64,000 nt of DNA from CAYNFR01 sp964616755 (GCA_964616755.1 CAZTSI010000010.1:1-64000); one strand, 5' to 3'. Counted from the stretch's first letter, positions 1-10,173 are shown. A program made the numbers and translations. The notes: generated from the letters alone by a model not told the origin.

Positions 1-57
1 TGTAGCTTATCCAATCATCATTCTTAGATGGTGAAATTATTGGTGCTGTGGGCTTCA

Positions 58-3000
58 TTAATTTTCGGAAGTCAAAATCTCTGCCGCTTCATAAGATCGG
101 AAGTCCACTGCGCTCAGTCCAGATACTCCCTGTTCTTTGAGATATACGCCGTATAGCACATCCACCTCTGCCATTGTAAGCTTATTATGGGTGATTACTA
201 TGAATTGGGAATCCTTTGAAAACTGGCGGATAATTTTATTAAACTTCTGGATATTAACGTCATCTAAAGGTGCGTCCACTTCGTCAAAAATACAAAACGG
301 TGCGGGCTTGAGGAGGTACAAGGCAAACAAAAAAGATGCTGCTGTCAGCGTCTTTTCACCTCCTGAGAGCTGACTTATTGTTTTCGGTTTTTTTCCTTTA
401 GGTTTAGCTATTATTTCCACTTTTGCTTCGAGTGGATTTTCGTTGTCCAGCAAAACTATGTCGCAATTGTCATCTTCAGAGAAGAGACTCTGAAATACGT
501 CTTGAAAATTTTCGCGGATCTTCACTAAGGCATCGTGAAATAAATCAGAGGCCGTCCTTTCAATCTCAGCTATGGTCTTTTTGAGATTGTTCTTGGCTTC
601 TAGAACATCATTTCGCTCGTGTTCAATTTGGTCATACCGTTCTTTTATCTCATTATAGGCGGTGATAGCCATTGGATTTATGTCGCCATAACTTTGTATT
701 TTCTCTCGCAATTGTTCTCTTTCTTTTCGCATCTCTACCATAGACATAGCACCTGACTCTTCTTGGTCGCTCTCTTCGGTGTCTAATGCTAGCTCATCAA
801 GCTGAATACCGAATTCAATAGTATTGCGATCGATGATACTCTGAAGGTCGAATTTAAATCTAGCCAATTGCTCAGCGGTTTGGGCAATCGATTGATCCTT
901 TGACCCTAGCTGTGATCGATTGGTACTTACCTCTTTTTCTAACTCAAAGATATCCCCTTTCTTTTTGTAATAGCTGTCTTCATGATCACTCAACTGAGAT
1001 TGAATCGTCCTTTTCTGATCATAAAGCGATTCGAGGACGGTGGTCACTTCGGCTAATTTGGCCTCAGCTTCTTCTCTTTTAGTGCGTTGCACTTGAAGAT
1101 CTGCCATCATTTTGATAAACCTTTCTTCGATGCTCGCAAGTGTATTTTGATAATATTGTTGATCTTTTTTCGCCAAATCCAGCTTGCCTCGCCACTCAAA
1201 AAGCTCCCGCTGTACACGTTCTTTTTCTTGACCAATCAAAATATTATCAGCACTTATTTCTTCAATTTTCAATGCAAGCTCACTGTCTTTTAGATCATCG
1301 ATATGATTGGCTTCTATCTCGGCGAGTCTGTTTTGTTGAATGATCAATTCGCTTGCTACTTTATCACCGATTAAGCCTTTTTCTGCTTCTTGTTTTTCGT
1401 GATACGCCACATTTGACTCAATATTTCCTTGTTGGCTCTTGAGCTGAAAAAGCTTGCGATTAGCATTTTCGACTAATTGTCTAGTCTCTTGTTCGCTGCG
1501 CCTCGCTTGTGCTAGCAGTTGCTGTCTATCGTTTAACGTTTGCTTACACTGAATAACCTTTTGCTCTTGATCAGCAAGGTTTGATGTAATTTTTTCTTTT
1601 TCCTTTTCCAGTTTTTCGAGGAGTTGCTTTCTACCCAATTGCACTCCTTCAAACAACGTCGGTGAACCGCCATAACTTTTACCTTTCGCCCAAATTTTAT
1701 ATTCTAAGGGAAAGAGTATAGTGATATCTGCATTGAACGAATGGCAATAATCAGACGAATAGCGCTCCTCTGATATATAGACATCTTTTGTAACCCACTT
1801 CGCCATTGTCTCCATACCCTTCTCAACACTCAAGGCGTCTGATAGGGCTAGTAGGCCATCATATGTTTTGCTCGTGATCGAAGGAATTTCTTCAGATATT
1901 AAAAGCTGAAGGCGACCTTTTTGCCCTTGTTTGACGAGCGTTGTCAATTTTTCTGCCTCTTCTCTCGAAGGAGATATGACACAGTGCATCAACGGCTCTA
2001 AGAAAAACTCTATTAATTTGGCAAACCTCTCTTGTTTTATTGCCATGATATCAGAAAAGAGTATGAGTTTTTGCGACGTTGACTCTTTAAGGGCAAATTT
2101 TACAGCTTCAGGAACACCTTCATTCTTTTCTATGATGTTGCTCATAAAACGTATCCTTTGCTCTACTGAAGAAAGGTCTACATCCAACTGATTTTTGCGT
2201 TTTTGGCTCAAATTGAGATCCTCAACAGCTTTTTCAGATTTAGCGAGTAGTTCTTCGAGGGATGCTTCGCTCTTTTGCAGTGTGGACATGGTTGTGTCCA
2301 ATTCTTTCTGAGCTGTCACCATTTGTTGTTGTAAGGACGCTAACTCGGTGCGCGCTTGTGATTTGCGTGCGTTTAGCTCTTGGACATCGGTTTCGAGCAA
2401 GATTTTTTTCGCCTTTAGCGATTCTAGTTCTCGTGTGATACTGTTGCGCAGATTTTGGTTAGAGTTGATCTGATTGATCATTTCTCTTTCTTTGCGGCGC
2501 AGATCAGCCAATAGTTGTGAAGAAGATTGCAGACGTTGATCTATTTTCGTCAGTTGCTCTTGTTTGCCTCCAACTTCTATTTGAAGGGTTTGAATTTGAT
2601 GTTCTGCCACAGTCAAATGTTTGGTAGCATTTTCTTTGGTAGTTTGTAATTCGGCCCGATTCTTATCAATATCGTTTAAAAAATCAGAACTCGTGCGAAT
2701 GGTTTGTAGGCTGAGGTTTTTAGCATTTTCATTAGATCCAAGATCTTCGAGTAGCTTATTATAAGTATGTTGGTCTGTGCTTAATCTTTTCTCTGATTCT
2801 ATGATGTCTGCCTTCAGCGCTTGTAATACCGCCTCTTTATTAGATAGCTCTGTATTTATATGAAGTCGTAAAAGCGTTGTATCATCATAAATTTTAGTTA
2901 GTTCTTTAACTTTATTGCGCAGGGATACAATTTCTTGTTTTGAGAGGCGGATAGTAATATCGCGATAATCCCCCTTGAGTCGATTGTACTTTTCAGTACG

Positions 3001-3630
3001 TCTGGCTTGGCGTTCAAAAGAACTCATGTTCTTTTTTATTTCATGAAGAATGTCTTCTATCCGATCTAAATCTTCTTCAGTGCCCTTGAGCTTTTGCTCG
3101 GTTTCTTTTTTGCGGATTTTGTATTTGGCGATACCTGCTGCTTGTTCGATCATAGATCGTCTATATCCCCCATTGTCATGAAGAATATCTTCGACCATAT
3201 TCAAACTGATGATAGCGTAAGAATTAGAGCCAATACCAGAATCAATAAATAAGCTAGTAATATCTTTTTTACGGCAAATGACATCATTCAATCTGTATTC
3301 GCTTGTGCCGTCTCGATACAAGATCCTCGAGATCCGGACCTCATTATATTCCGTAGGAAGAAGGTTCTTGGTGTTTTCAAATGACAAAGTAACCCGAGCT
3401 ACTTTACCTTCTTTGCGAGCTTTCGAACCATTAAATATCACATCGGTCATGTTTTCTAGCCTAAGCTCACTGGTCTTTTGCTCTCCCAGAACCCAACGGA
3501 TAGCATCGACAACATTAGATTTGCCCGAACCATTAGGTCCTACTATCCCAATCAGGTTTTCATTGAAATGAATCTCCGTTTCGTCGGCAAAGCTCTTAAA
3601 CCCTTTAATGTTAAGGCGCGTCAATCTCAT
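58..3630 (-). CDS. smc: Chromosome segregation ATPase SMC
   Basis: Structural maintenance of chromosomes protein; it forms a ring-shaped ATPase dimer with ScpA/ScpB (not in this window) and organises newly replicated DNA. Length 1190 aa is normal for bacterial SMC. Seen: N-terminal MRLTRLNIKGFKSF, Walker A GPNGSGKS at residues 31-38, a long heptad-rich coiled coil (about 170-500), a hinge-like globular region (about 510-650), a second coiled coil, and a C-terminal head with signature LSGGEKTLTAAS and Walker B CIFDEVDAPLDD. The ATG start at 3630 gives the canonical SMC N-terminus. A TATATTTG box lies only 5 bases upstream, so the transcript may be almost leaderless. Monocistronic as far as the window shows. 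Family assignment is secure. Confidence 0.98.
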   Translation of the reverse strand: MRLTRLNIKGFKSFADETEIHFNENLIGIVGPNGSGKSNVVDAIRWVLGEQKTSELRLENMTDVIFNGSKARKEGKVARVTLSFENTKNLLPTEYNEVRISRILYRDGTSEYRLNDVICRKKDITSLFIDSGIGSNSYAIISLNMVEDILHDNGGYRRSMIEQAAGIAKYKIRKKETEQKLKGTEEDLDRIEDILHEIKKNMSSFERQARRTEKYNRLKGDYRDITIRLSKQEIVSLRNKVKELTKIYDDTTLLRLHINTELSNKEAVLQALKADIIESEKRLSTDQHTYNKLLEDLGSNENAKNLSLQTIRTSSDFLNDIDKNRAELQTTKENATKHLTVAEHQIQTLQIEVGGKQEQLTKIDQRLQSSSQLLADLRRKEREMINQINSNQNLRNSITRELESLKAKKILLETDVQELNARKSQARTELASLQQQMVTAQKELDTTMSTLQKSEASLEELLAKSEKAVEDLNLSQKRKNQLDVDLSSVEQRIRFMSNIIEKNEGVPEAVKFALKESTSQKLILFSDIMAIKQERFAKLIEFFLEPLMHCVISPSREEAEKLTTLVKQGQKGRLQLLISEEIPSITSKTYDGLLALSDALSVEKGMETMAKWVTKDVYISEERYSSDYCHSFNADITILFPLEYKIWAKGKSYGGSPTLFEGVQLGRKQLLEKLEKEKEKITSNLADQEQKVIQCKQTLNDRQQLLAQARRSEQETRQLVENANRKLFQLKSQQGNIESNVAYHEKQEAEKGLIGDKVASELIIQQNRLAEIEANHIDDLKDSELALKIEEISADNILIGQEKERVQRELFEWRGKLDLAKKDQQYYQNTLASIEERFIKMMADLQVQRTKREEAEAKLAEVTTVLESLYDQKRTIQSQLSDHEDSYYKKKGDIFELEKEVSTNRSQLGSKDQSIAQTAEQLARFKFDLQSIIDRNTIEFGIQLDELALDTEESDQEESGAMSMVEMRKEREQLREKIQSYGDINPMAITAYNEIKERYDQIEHERNDVLEAKNNLKKTIAEIERTASDLFHDALVKIRENFQDVFQSLFSEDDNCDIVLLDNENPLEAKVEIIAKPKGKKPKTISQLSGGEKTLTAASFLFALYLLKPAPFCIFDEVDAPLDDVNIQKFNKIIRQFSKDSQFIVITHNKLTMAEVDVLYGVYLKEQGVSGLSAVDFRSYEAAEILTSEN

Positions 3631-3635
3631 GGCGG

Positions 3636-3643
3636 CAAATATA
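3636..3643 (-). promoter_or_regulatory. Candidate -7 promoter box for smc
   Basis: On the minus strand this reads TATATTTG, an exact match to the Bacteroidota -7 consensus TAnnTTTG. It ends 5 bases before the smc ATG, placing transcription start at or next to the start codon. No convincing -33 TTTG was found, so this is a motif-only call. Confidence 0.4.
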
Positions 3644-3729
3644 GTATTGTTCTATTGTATGAAGTATCTCTTAGAATTTTCTCCTTTGTAAAATAAAAAT
3701 TAGCTATCACATCTCTTATTTTGTGCGGC

Positions 3730-3737
3730 TATCTTTG
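3730..3737 (+). promoter_or_regulatory. Candidate -7 promoter box
   Basis: TATCTTTG matches TAnnTTTG and lies 24 bases before the preferred ATG at 3762. The same context, GGCTATCTTTG, recurs before the RND efflux operon near 43520 at almost the same distance from the start codon. It also argues against the upstream start at 3723, which would put the box inside the coding region. Confidence 0.4.
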
Positions 3738-3761
3738 TCTTTCATCTATCATTTGTCAATT

Positions 3762-4157
3762 ATGGTGCGCAATGTCCTAGGAATACTTACTGGTTTGGTA
3801 GTCGGCTTTATTGTAACCGCGGGTATTCAAATGATGAACTATCGCTTAGCCCCTTTGCCGGCAGGTTTGTCACCTACGGACGTAGAAGGCATGAAAGCCT
3901 ATATGGCCAATCTACCTACGGTTGCATTTGTGATTGTCCTTATCTCACATATCATGGGCACCGCGTCTGCCTGCTTTATGGCGTGCAAGATAGCGGATAA
4001 CAGATTTACACTTCTAGCGCTTATTTTGGGTGGATTTTTTTTGGTCATGGGTATAATAAATTTGCTGAGCATCCCCCACCCTATATGGTTTTCGGCAGTA
4101 GACTGTCTTGTATATATTCCTGCAGCCTTATTCGGCAAATGGCTTGCGACTAGATGA
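3762..4157 (+). CDS. Small four-helix membrane protein, unknown function
   Basis: Protein of 131 aa from the ATG at 3762 (MVRNVLGILTG). An in-frame upstream start at 3723 would add 13 residues but would place the promoter-like TATCTTTG box inside the gene. Hydrophobic segments lie at about residues 4-22, 53-72, 80-102 and 107-126, so four transmembrane helices are likely. The layout resembles small uncharacterised integral membrane proteins common in Bacteroidota, but no motif allows a function to be named. It converges on the DUF885 gene with only 7 bases between the stop codons. Confidence 0.75.
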   Translation: MVRNVLGILTGLVVGFIVTAGIQMMNYRLAPLPAGLSPTDVEGMKAYMANLPTVAFVIVLISHIMGTASACFMACKIADNRFTLLALILGGFFLVMGIINLLSIPHPIWFSAVDCLVYIPAALFGKWLATR

Positions 4158-4164
4158 GTAAGGC

Positions 4165-5817
4165 TTATTGGATATTTTTCAACACATTTTCTCCTGTCAA
4201 TTCCCAATGACCTAAAGAGACGGGAATACACCCGATCTCGTTCATGCGATCCAAAAATTCTTTGGTAGAATGAGTCCTTCCTTGAAGTTCATTTTGACGG
4301 GCAAACTCGGCCATCGTGTTTTTGAGCAAGTATTTCCCTGAAATGTAACTGGTGCCATAACCGGGTTGACGTAAATAGAGATGTTGTTCAAAAAGTAAAA
4401 GTTCTTTTTCTGTTTTCATCCACCCTCTTGGGGTATATTCTGAATGAACACTTCCGGCTTCCTCCATACTCATTTCGTTGGCATGAGCGTAGAGCGAACC
4501 TATTCCTCGAGCTGCTCTCTGAGCCATCATAATATATACTATCTCTCGTGATCTTGGTGTTCTATCATACAGACCTGCATGCATAAACCATTCTTCGACT
4601 GCTGTGGCCATCCCTTCATTACGCGAGTCAAAAATATTATATAACAGCGGAGTATTGCGCATTTTGCTAGTGGGCGGATCATTGTCTAAAATAGCTAACT
4701 CAAACCAATGATAAAAGTGGGAGTATAAGGGACGAGGATCGAGATGGGCAGTGATCCAAAAGAAATTGCGCGTTTCCTCGGGGACATATGCGCCTAGATG
4801 TGCACGAAGAGCCCCATCAAAATAAGCTCTGACGGTCATAATATCCTCTTCTTTTAGAAAGCGCATCAAATCCGTGGCGCTTTCATCGGCACGTTTACTA
4901 TAGGACTCAGGACTATCAACAGGCACAATTTCAGGCAATGCGCGATTTCGATGTTCTTCTAACTTTAAATGTGCCCATGCACTTGCCAGCTCAGACTTTA
5001 ACACAGTAAGCTCGTCTTCCCAAGTTAAAGGAACCAAATGAACATTTTGCAAATACCAAGAATAGTTCTCTTTGCCTATGCCTGATGGCCCAGTTTTGTT
5101 GATCGATTCTTTAGTGAGCCACTCAGATAAATCATTTGTTGATGCTATAGCCTGATCAATGGTCTCTATCAAATCAGCATGCGTCCGGACACCCGCTAAT
5201 TCTTTAATGCGCTCCAGGGCTTTTGATTGTGAGCTAATGTCTCTAATGCCTGCGATCCAAAGATCTTTCGCATTGCCCGTAAGATTGATTTTAGCTTGAT
5301 CATTTAGTGGTGTAATGATGCTTATATCATTTATTAAACGATCTTTCTCTGATGTACTTAAAGGAAAAGAATATTGCCACAACTCAGTTACGGCATGATG
5401 TGTAGGACCTTCGTGAGCAGGAACATCGCTACGACTTGTCCATATTGATTGGTAATATGCTGGATCCCTCTCCCATGGTTTTAAAATTCGTTGATTGAAG
5501 TCGTATCCATTCATCTCTGCCCAAACGATCATCCAATCCACCTTATACGGCACAGGCCAACTAGTCGTGTCAATAGCCAAAAGCTCAGCGCGTAACTGGT
5601 CAAAGGTCGGTGCTCTTTTTAAAAAATTCTCTTTTGTATAGTCTGGCGCACCATTTAGAAGCTCTGGACTTTCAAAATCTCTCCATCTCTCGAATAGCTC
5701 TCCTAGGTCTTCATATCGATCTGTTGTTTTGGCTGCTGTGGGCGCATCTTTTGTTTTGCAGTGAATAAAATTCACTAAACAAAGCACTAGCATTGGGTAT
5801 ACTTTATAAAATATCAT
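4165..5817 (-). CDS. DUF885-like lipoprotein, putative peptidase-fold with altered metal site
   Basis: Protein of 550 aa with a lipoprotein-type signal (basic residue at 5, hydrophobic stretch, Cys20 in NFIHC), so probably periplasmic or on the outer membrane. The overall pattern fits the DUF885 family: SWYLQNVHLVPLTWEDEL mid-protein, EGMATAVEEWFMHAG, then AQRAARGIGSLYAHA, and a C-terminal PGYGTSYISGKYLLK segment ending FLDRMNEIGCIPVSL. DUF885 members usually carry an HExxPGHH-like zinc motif before the EGW-like motif. Here the equivalent place (about residues 365-375) reads SHFYHWFEL, so the usual site is not present. Either it uses HxxHxxE or it is not a peptidase. Substrate unknown. Stands alone between convergent and divergent neighbours. 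Confidence 0.7.
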   Translation of the reverse strand: MIFYKVYPMLVLCLVNFIHCKTKDAPTAAKTTDRYEDLGELFERWRDFESPELLNGAPDYTKENFLKRAPTFDQLRAELLAIDTTSWPVPYKVDWMIVWAEMNGYDFNQRILKPWERDPAYYQSIWTSRSDVPAHEGPTHHAVTELWQYSFPLSTSEKDRLINDISIITPLNDQAKINLTGNAKDLWIAGIRDISSQSKALERIKELAGVRTHADLIETIDQAIASTNDLSEWLTKESINKTGPSGIGKENYSWYLQNVHLVPLTWEDELTVLKSELASAWAHLKLEEHRNRALPEIVPVDSPESYSKRADESATDLMRFLKEEDIMTVRAYFDGALRAHLGAYVPEETRNFFWITAHLDPRPLYSHFYHWFELAILDNDPPTSKMRNTPLLYNIFDSRNEGMATAVEEWFMHAGLYDRTPRSREIVYIMMAQRAARGIGSLYAHANEMSMEEAGSVHSEYTPRGWMKTEKELLLFEQHLYLRQPGYGTSYISGKYLLKNTMAEFARQNELQGRTHSTKEFLDRMNEIGCIPVSLGHWELTGENVLKNIQ

Positions 5818-5907
5818 GTGAACGAGGTTTAAGGCAAGATAAGGATTTCAGCGATTTTGTTCTGTTATGTTCTTTATTTTACAGCCTTTTATCAATTTAT
5901 TATTGAC

Positions 5908-8829
5908 ATGTCTTTAGAGATCGTTTATAATCTATACTTAAGCCCTAATCTACATATTTACTTGGCCAATGCCTATATCATAAATAAAACGAGCCCAAAC
6001 ACATATGGAGCGATTAAAGCCATAGCGACTCCAGAAATTATGCGTAGTTACGATCTATTTTTAGATCAGAGTCCGCATAATCCATGCATCGACATATGTC
6101 AAAAACTGACCGAGACAGCAATTCTTGAGCGATTTATCAAGTCAAAAAAGGCGACATACGACGATATTTCTAAAGACAAGGTTGTACAAAAAACGATCAC
6201 CTTATGGGTGCAAAAGCAACTAGATAGACTATTGACGATGATTGAAACACATCAATTTGTCATAGGACATGGCATTAATGAATCTAGACGATTGGATAGC
6301 TGGAAAGAGTTACTGCACTTCTCGCCTTTAACATTAAAACCAAAACTCAGATTTGTTAAACAAGCAGCGGGCATTGATTACGAATTATTTCTCAAGGCAA
6401 ATGATGAAGTTTGGCGACCATCCACTGTAGATATTATCGAATTGATCGATGAGCCTGGTCGGGTGCTGGTTGGACAAACGATCTATCGTTTAGCAGATCT
6501 CAATGCAGCCAAGATTAGGCCCTTTCTACAAAAAGAAATGGTGCATATCCCTGAAAAATTTGTGGAAGAATACTTAACGAAATTTGTCCGGGAAATACTC
6601 AAATATGCAGAGGTAGAAAGCAATGGTTTTGATATTATCAAGGAGCAACCTGCGCCTGTAGCCACCCTTCAAGCGCGCACAAACTTCTTAACATCTCAAT
6701 GGCGCATTGAAATGTTACTATCCTATGGTGATAATCATTTTGCCTTTTATTCGACAGATCAATCCAGAACAAAAATCATTCAACGTGACGGGGTCTATTA
6801 CTTTATCGTTGTACAACGACAGCCACCAATAGAACGCCAATTGGCAGATATTCTAATCTCCTTAGGGCTAGCCCAAGATCATGACGCCTCCTTTATAGTC
6901 GAGACCGCTGTTCAAGACGTGGCTGATTCTTACGACATAATTGTGTGGCTTGTCAACAACAGCGATCAATTAAAGCAAAAGGGATTTTTGATAGAAATGC
7001 CAGAAATAGAGGGTGCTCGATTAGTATCCATGGCGCCTAAGTTGAGTATTGTCGCCACGAGTAAAAGTGATTGGTTTGACATTTATGGTGAGATCGTAAT
7101 CGGTGACTTTACCATTCCATTTAGCAACTTGCTAGGCCACATTCGTTCAGAAAACAGAATATTTAAGCTTTCAGATGGCACTTGTTTTATCATACCTATA
7201 GAATGGATGAATAAATATGGACCGATGTCAAAATGGGTTTCAGTCGAAAATGAGCAAGTACGCTTATTGAAAAGCCAAGGTTCCATACTGGTCACCGCTG
7301 GATTGAATGGCGCTGACACTGCCAATGAAGAGCTCATAAAAGTGTGTTTTACACCATCACCAAATATAAAGGCTGTTTTGCGTCCCTATCAACATGCTGG
7401 GGTATCCTGGCTGGTGGAGCATCAGGTCAATGGGCTGGGCTGCTGTTTAGCTGATGATATGGGATTAGGCAAAACCTTACAAGTTATTTGCGCTTTAGAC
7501 TATGCCCATCGCCAAAAAGAAAACCAAAGGGAAGAGACACACGCGATTCCATCTCAGCAACTGAGTCTATTCGAGCCGATTCGTAAAGTGGGTAAAAGTC
7601 CCTTGAAAGCTTTGATTATCATGCCATCCTCTTTAATTTTTAATTGGTCTGCGGAGCTTTATAAATTTATTCCATCATGGCTTGTTTGTCAACATATAGG
7701 GGCAAATCGAACTACGGATATAAGAATCCTGAAAGAATATGATGTTGTTCTTACAAGTTATCAAACAGCTCTTCGAGATGAAGAATTGTTCGTGCAAATA
7801 GATTGGATCTATGTTGTACTCGATGAGTCGCAGTACATTAAAAATAGTGATACCAAAGTTTTTAAGGCGATCCAAGGGATTAAGGCTCAACATAAATTAT
7901 GCATGACGGGTACGCCCATTGAGAACTCGCTGTCTGATCTTTGGTCACAGATGCAGTTTATTAATCCTAATATCTTGGGCAGCTTAGCAAATTTTAAAGA
8001 AACTTATCAGATACCTATCGAAAAAGGAGGGCGCGAAGATTTGATTGATGAGCTCAAAACAATCGTACAACCGTACATCCTTAGGCGTACAAAGAAAGAA
8101 GTCTTGACTGATTTGCCAGAAAAAACTGAGCAAATCATGTATTGTGAGATGACTGTGGAACAAGCAAGACTTTATGAAAAGGAGAAAAGTGCTGCTCGAA
8201 ATCTGATTCTCGAACAAGATGTCAATGACCCACAAGTACGTATTCGAATCTTCAATACCCTCTTAAGATTGCGCCAAATAGCCAACCATCCATCATTACA
8301 CTTGTCCGATTATATAGCTGATTCGGGTAAATTAATATTGATCAGAGAGCAATTGGTTAATATTAGAGACCGTGGTCAGAAGGTGCTGCTGTTCAGTTCT
8401 TTTACTGGTCATTTGAATATTGTTGCAGAATATCTTACAAGCATAGGAGTAAATTTCGTCACTCTGACAGGTAGCAGTAGTCAAACGGCACGCCGCCACG
8501 CTGTTCAATCATTTCAAGAAGAAAGTAGCGTTCAGTTTTTCTTGATTTCGATAAAAGCTGGTGGTACAGGTCTCAATCTGACTGCAGCTGACTATGTATT
8601 CTTATTAGATCCTTGGTGGAATCCATTTGTGGAAGACCAAGCTATTGCTCGTGTACATCGAATAGGCTTGGAGCATCCCATACATGTCATTAGATTTATA
8701 AGTTTGGACACGATCGAAGAGAAAATTCTCAAACTTCAAGCGTTTAAAAAACACTTAGCCAGTGAATTGGTGGACATAGATAGCAGCCCAATACTATCTA
8801 AAGAAGAGCTGCAGTATTTACTAGCGTAG
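5908..8829 (+). CDS. SNF2-family DEAD/DEAH-box helicase
   Basis: Large SWI2/SNF2 ATPase, a DNA-translocating remodeler acting on protein-DNA or RNA-polymerase complexes (general family knowledge). The preferred start is ATG 5908 (MSLEIVYNLY), giving 973 aa; an in-frame ATG at 5857 adds 17 hydrophobic residues and is less likely. The N-terminal half (about 1-500) is a divergent substrate or regulatory region. The helicase core follows: motif I DDMGLGKT, motif II DESQ (in place of DEAH), motif III TGTPIENSLSDLW, then the C-terminal RecA lobe with GGTGLNLTAADYV, DPWWNP and QAIARVHRIG. All core motifs are intact apart from the DESQ substitution, which is common in this family. Converges on the E2 gene with 6 bases between stops. 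Confidence 0.93.
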   Translation: MSLEIVYNLYLSPNLHIYLANAYIINKTSPNTYGAIKAIATPEIMRSYDLFLDQSPHNPCIDICQKLTETAILERFIKSKKATYDDISKDKVVQKTITLWVQKQLDRLLTMIETHQFVIGHGINESRRLDSWKELLHFSPLTLKPKLRFVKQAAGIDYELFLKANDEVWRPSTVDIIELIDEPGRVLVGQTIYRLADLNAAKIRPFLQKEMVHIPEKFVEEYLTKFVREILKYAEVESNGFDIIKEQPAPVATLQARTNFLTSQWRIEMLLSYGDNHFAFYSTDQSRTKIIQRDGVYYFIVVQRQPPIERQLADILISLGLAQDHDASFIVETAVQDVADSYDIIVWLVNNSDQLKQKGFLIEMPEIEGARLVSMAPKLSIVATSKSDWFDIYGEIVIGDFTIPFSNLLGHIRSENRIFKLSDGTCFIIPIEWMNKYGPMSKWVSVENEQVRLLKSQGSILVTAGLNGADTANEELIKVCFTPSPNIKAVLRPYQHAGVSWLVEHQVNGLGCCLADDMGLGKTLQVICALDYAHRQKENQREETHAIPSQQLSLFEPIRKVGKSPLKALIIMPSSLIFNWSAELYKFIPSWLVCQHIGANRTTDIRILKEYDVVLTSYQTALRDEELFVQIDWIYVVLDESQYIKNSDTKVFKAIQGIKAQHKLCMTGTPIENSLSDLWSQMQFINPNILGSLANFKETYQIPIEKGGREDLIDELKTIVQPYILRRTKKEVLTDLPEKTEQIMYCEMTVEQARLYEKEKSAARNLILEQDVNDPQVRIRIFNTLLRLRQIANHPSLHLSDYIADSGKLILIREQLVNIRDRGQKVLLFSSFTGHLNIVAEYLTSIGVNFVTLTGSSSQTARRHAVQSFQEESSVQFFLISIKAGGTGLNLTAADYVFLLDPWWNPFVEDQAIARVHRIGLEHPIHVIRFISLDTIEEKILKLQAFKKHLASELVDIDSSPILSKEELQYLLA

Positions 8830-8835
8830 GGTTAT

Positions 8836-10173
8836 TTAAAAGGCTTTATCTCCATCGAAGTTCTCGAGATAATCAGCCACTCGGCGCAAAAATGACCCAC
8901 CTAACATCCCGTCTACGACTCGATGATCATACGACAGCGAAATAAACATCATTTGCCGAATACCAATTGAATCTCCAGCAGGTGTCTCAATGACTGCGGG
9001 CTTTTTCTTGATGACTCCAACGGACATAATGGCGACCTGTGGCTGGTTGATAATAGGAGTGCCCATCGTATTTCCGAAAGTTCCTACGTTCGTCAAGGTA
9101 AAACTCCCACCTTGTACCTCATCGGGTTTTAATTGATTTATACGCGCACGACCCGCTAGGTCATTAACTATTCTCGTTAAGCCTAGTAAATTAAGTTGAT
9201 CTGCGTTTTTGATCACAGGCACAATCAGATTTCCGTTCGGCAATGCTGTTGCCATGCCAATATGAATGCCTTTTTTCCGGATGATTTGATACCCATCAAC
9301 AGAGACATTTATTAGTGGAAAATCTACAATTGCTCTAGCCACAGCATGAATGAAAATTGGAGTGTAAGTCAGCTTTTCGCCATACTGCTGTTCAAACGAC
9401 TTTTTAACCTTTTCGCGCCAAAGTACAATAGGAGTTACGTCTGTCTCTATAAAGGAAGTCACATGAGCGGAGGTTCGCTTACTCATGACCATATGATCGG
9501 CGATCAAACGGCGCATCCGATCCATTTCTATAATTTCATCCCCACCAGAAATACTCCCCACGGTAGCTGTTTTCGGTGGTGATGTGGGTTGTTTAGATGA
9601 GGTATTTGGTTGAATAGGTGCGACCTTTTCGACAGGGCTAGTGGTGACATCATCCACTTTCGATGGTTCCTGCTGAAGAATTGCGAGTATATCACTTTTC
9701 GTGATTCTTCCATCTTTGCCACTGCCTTCTATCTGTTGTAACGTGGCTGGATCGATATCCTCTTTTTGAATAATCGACTTTACAAGTGGACTTAGAAAGT
9801 TCTTTTCACTCGTGGATCGAATAGGTTTTGGTTCGATTGTAGTATTTGACTTAACGATGGAGGTAAGCGCTTCCTTGTCAACAACGGCGGAGGGCTCGGC
9901 AACTGGGGTGATTTCAGTCGTTTTTGCCGCTGTGGAGGTCTCTAAGATAGCTATTACATCACCGACTTGTACCACATCATCTTCTTGATAAATGACTTCG
10001 CTTATGACTCCCTCATAGGCGGAGGGAATTTCACTATCAACCTTATCGGTAGCAATTTCTAATAGAATTTCATCTAATTCCACCCGATCACCGACTTTCT
10101 TATGCCATTTGATGATGGTCGCTTCTATAATACTTTCGCCCATTTTGGGCATCGTAATCTCTACTCTAGCCAT
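8836..10173 (-). CDS. Dihydrolipoamide acyltransferase (E2) of a 2-oxoacid dehydrogenase complex
   Basis: Transfers the acyl group from a lipoyl arm to CoA in a pyruvate or branched-chain 2-oxoacid dehydrogenase complex. Domain order over 445 aa: lipoyl domain (1-77) with the lipoylated lysine K44 in EIATDKVDSE; Pro/Ser/Thr-rich linker; E3/E1-binding domain (about 128-165, SPLVKSIIQKEDID); second linker; catalytic domain (about 215-445) with the active-site motif YDHRVVDGMLGG. E1 and E3 genes are not adjacent, so the true 2-oxoacid cannot be told from context; the sequence fits pyruvate or branched-chain enzymes equally. lipB, which supplies octanoyl groups for lipoylation, lies 3 kb away but is separated by other genes. 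Confidence 0.93.
   Translation of the reverse strand: MARVEITMPKMGESIIEATIIKWHKKVGDRVELDEILLEIATDKVDSEIPSAYEGVISEVIYQEDDVVQVGDVIAILETSTAAKTTEITPVAEPSAVVDKEALTSIVKSNTTIEPKPIRSTSEKNFLSPLVKSIIQKEDIDPATLQQIEGSGKDGRITKSDILAILQQEPSKVDDVTTSPVEKVAPIQPNTSSKQPTSPPKTATVGSISGGDEIIEMDRMRRLIADHMVMSKRTSAHVTSFIETDVTPIVLWREKVKKSFEQQYGEKLTYTPIFIHAVARAIVDFPLINVSVDGYQIIRKKGIHIGMATALPNGNLIVPVIKNADQLNLLGLTRIVNDLAGRARINQLKPDEVQGGSFTLTNVGTFGNTMGTPIINQPQVAIMSVGVIKKKPAVIETPAGDSIGIRQMMFISLSYDHRVVDGMLGGSFLRRVADYLENFDGDKAF

Noticed and set aside
1..57. Coding sequence at the left window edge
   Set aside because: Only 57 bases before the smc stop; no frame carries a recognisable protein end.
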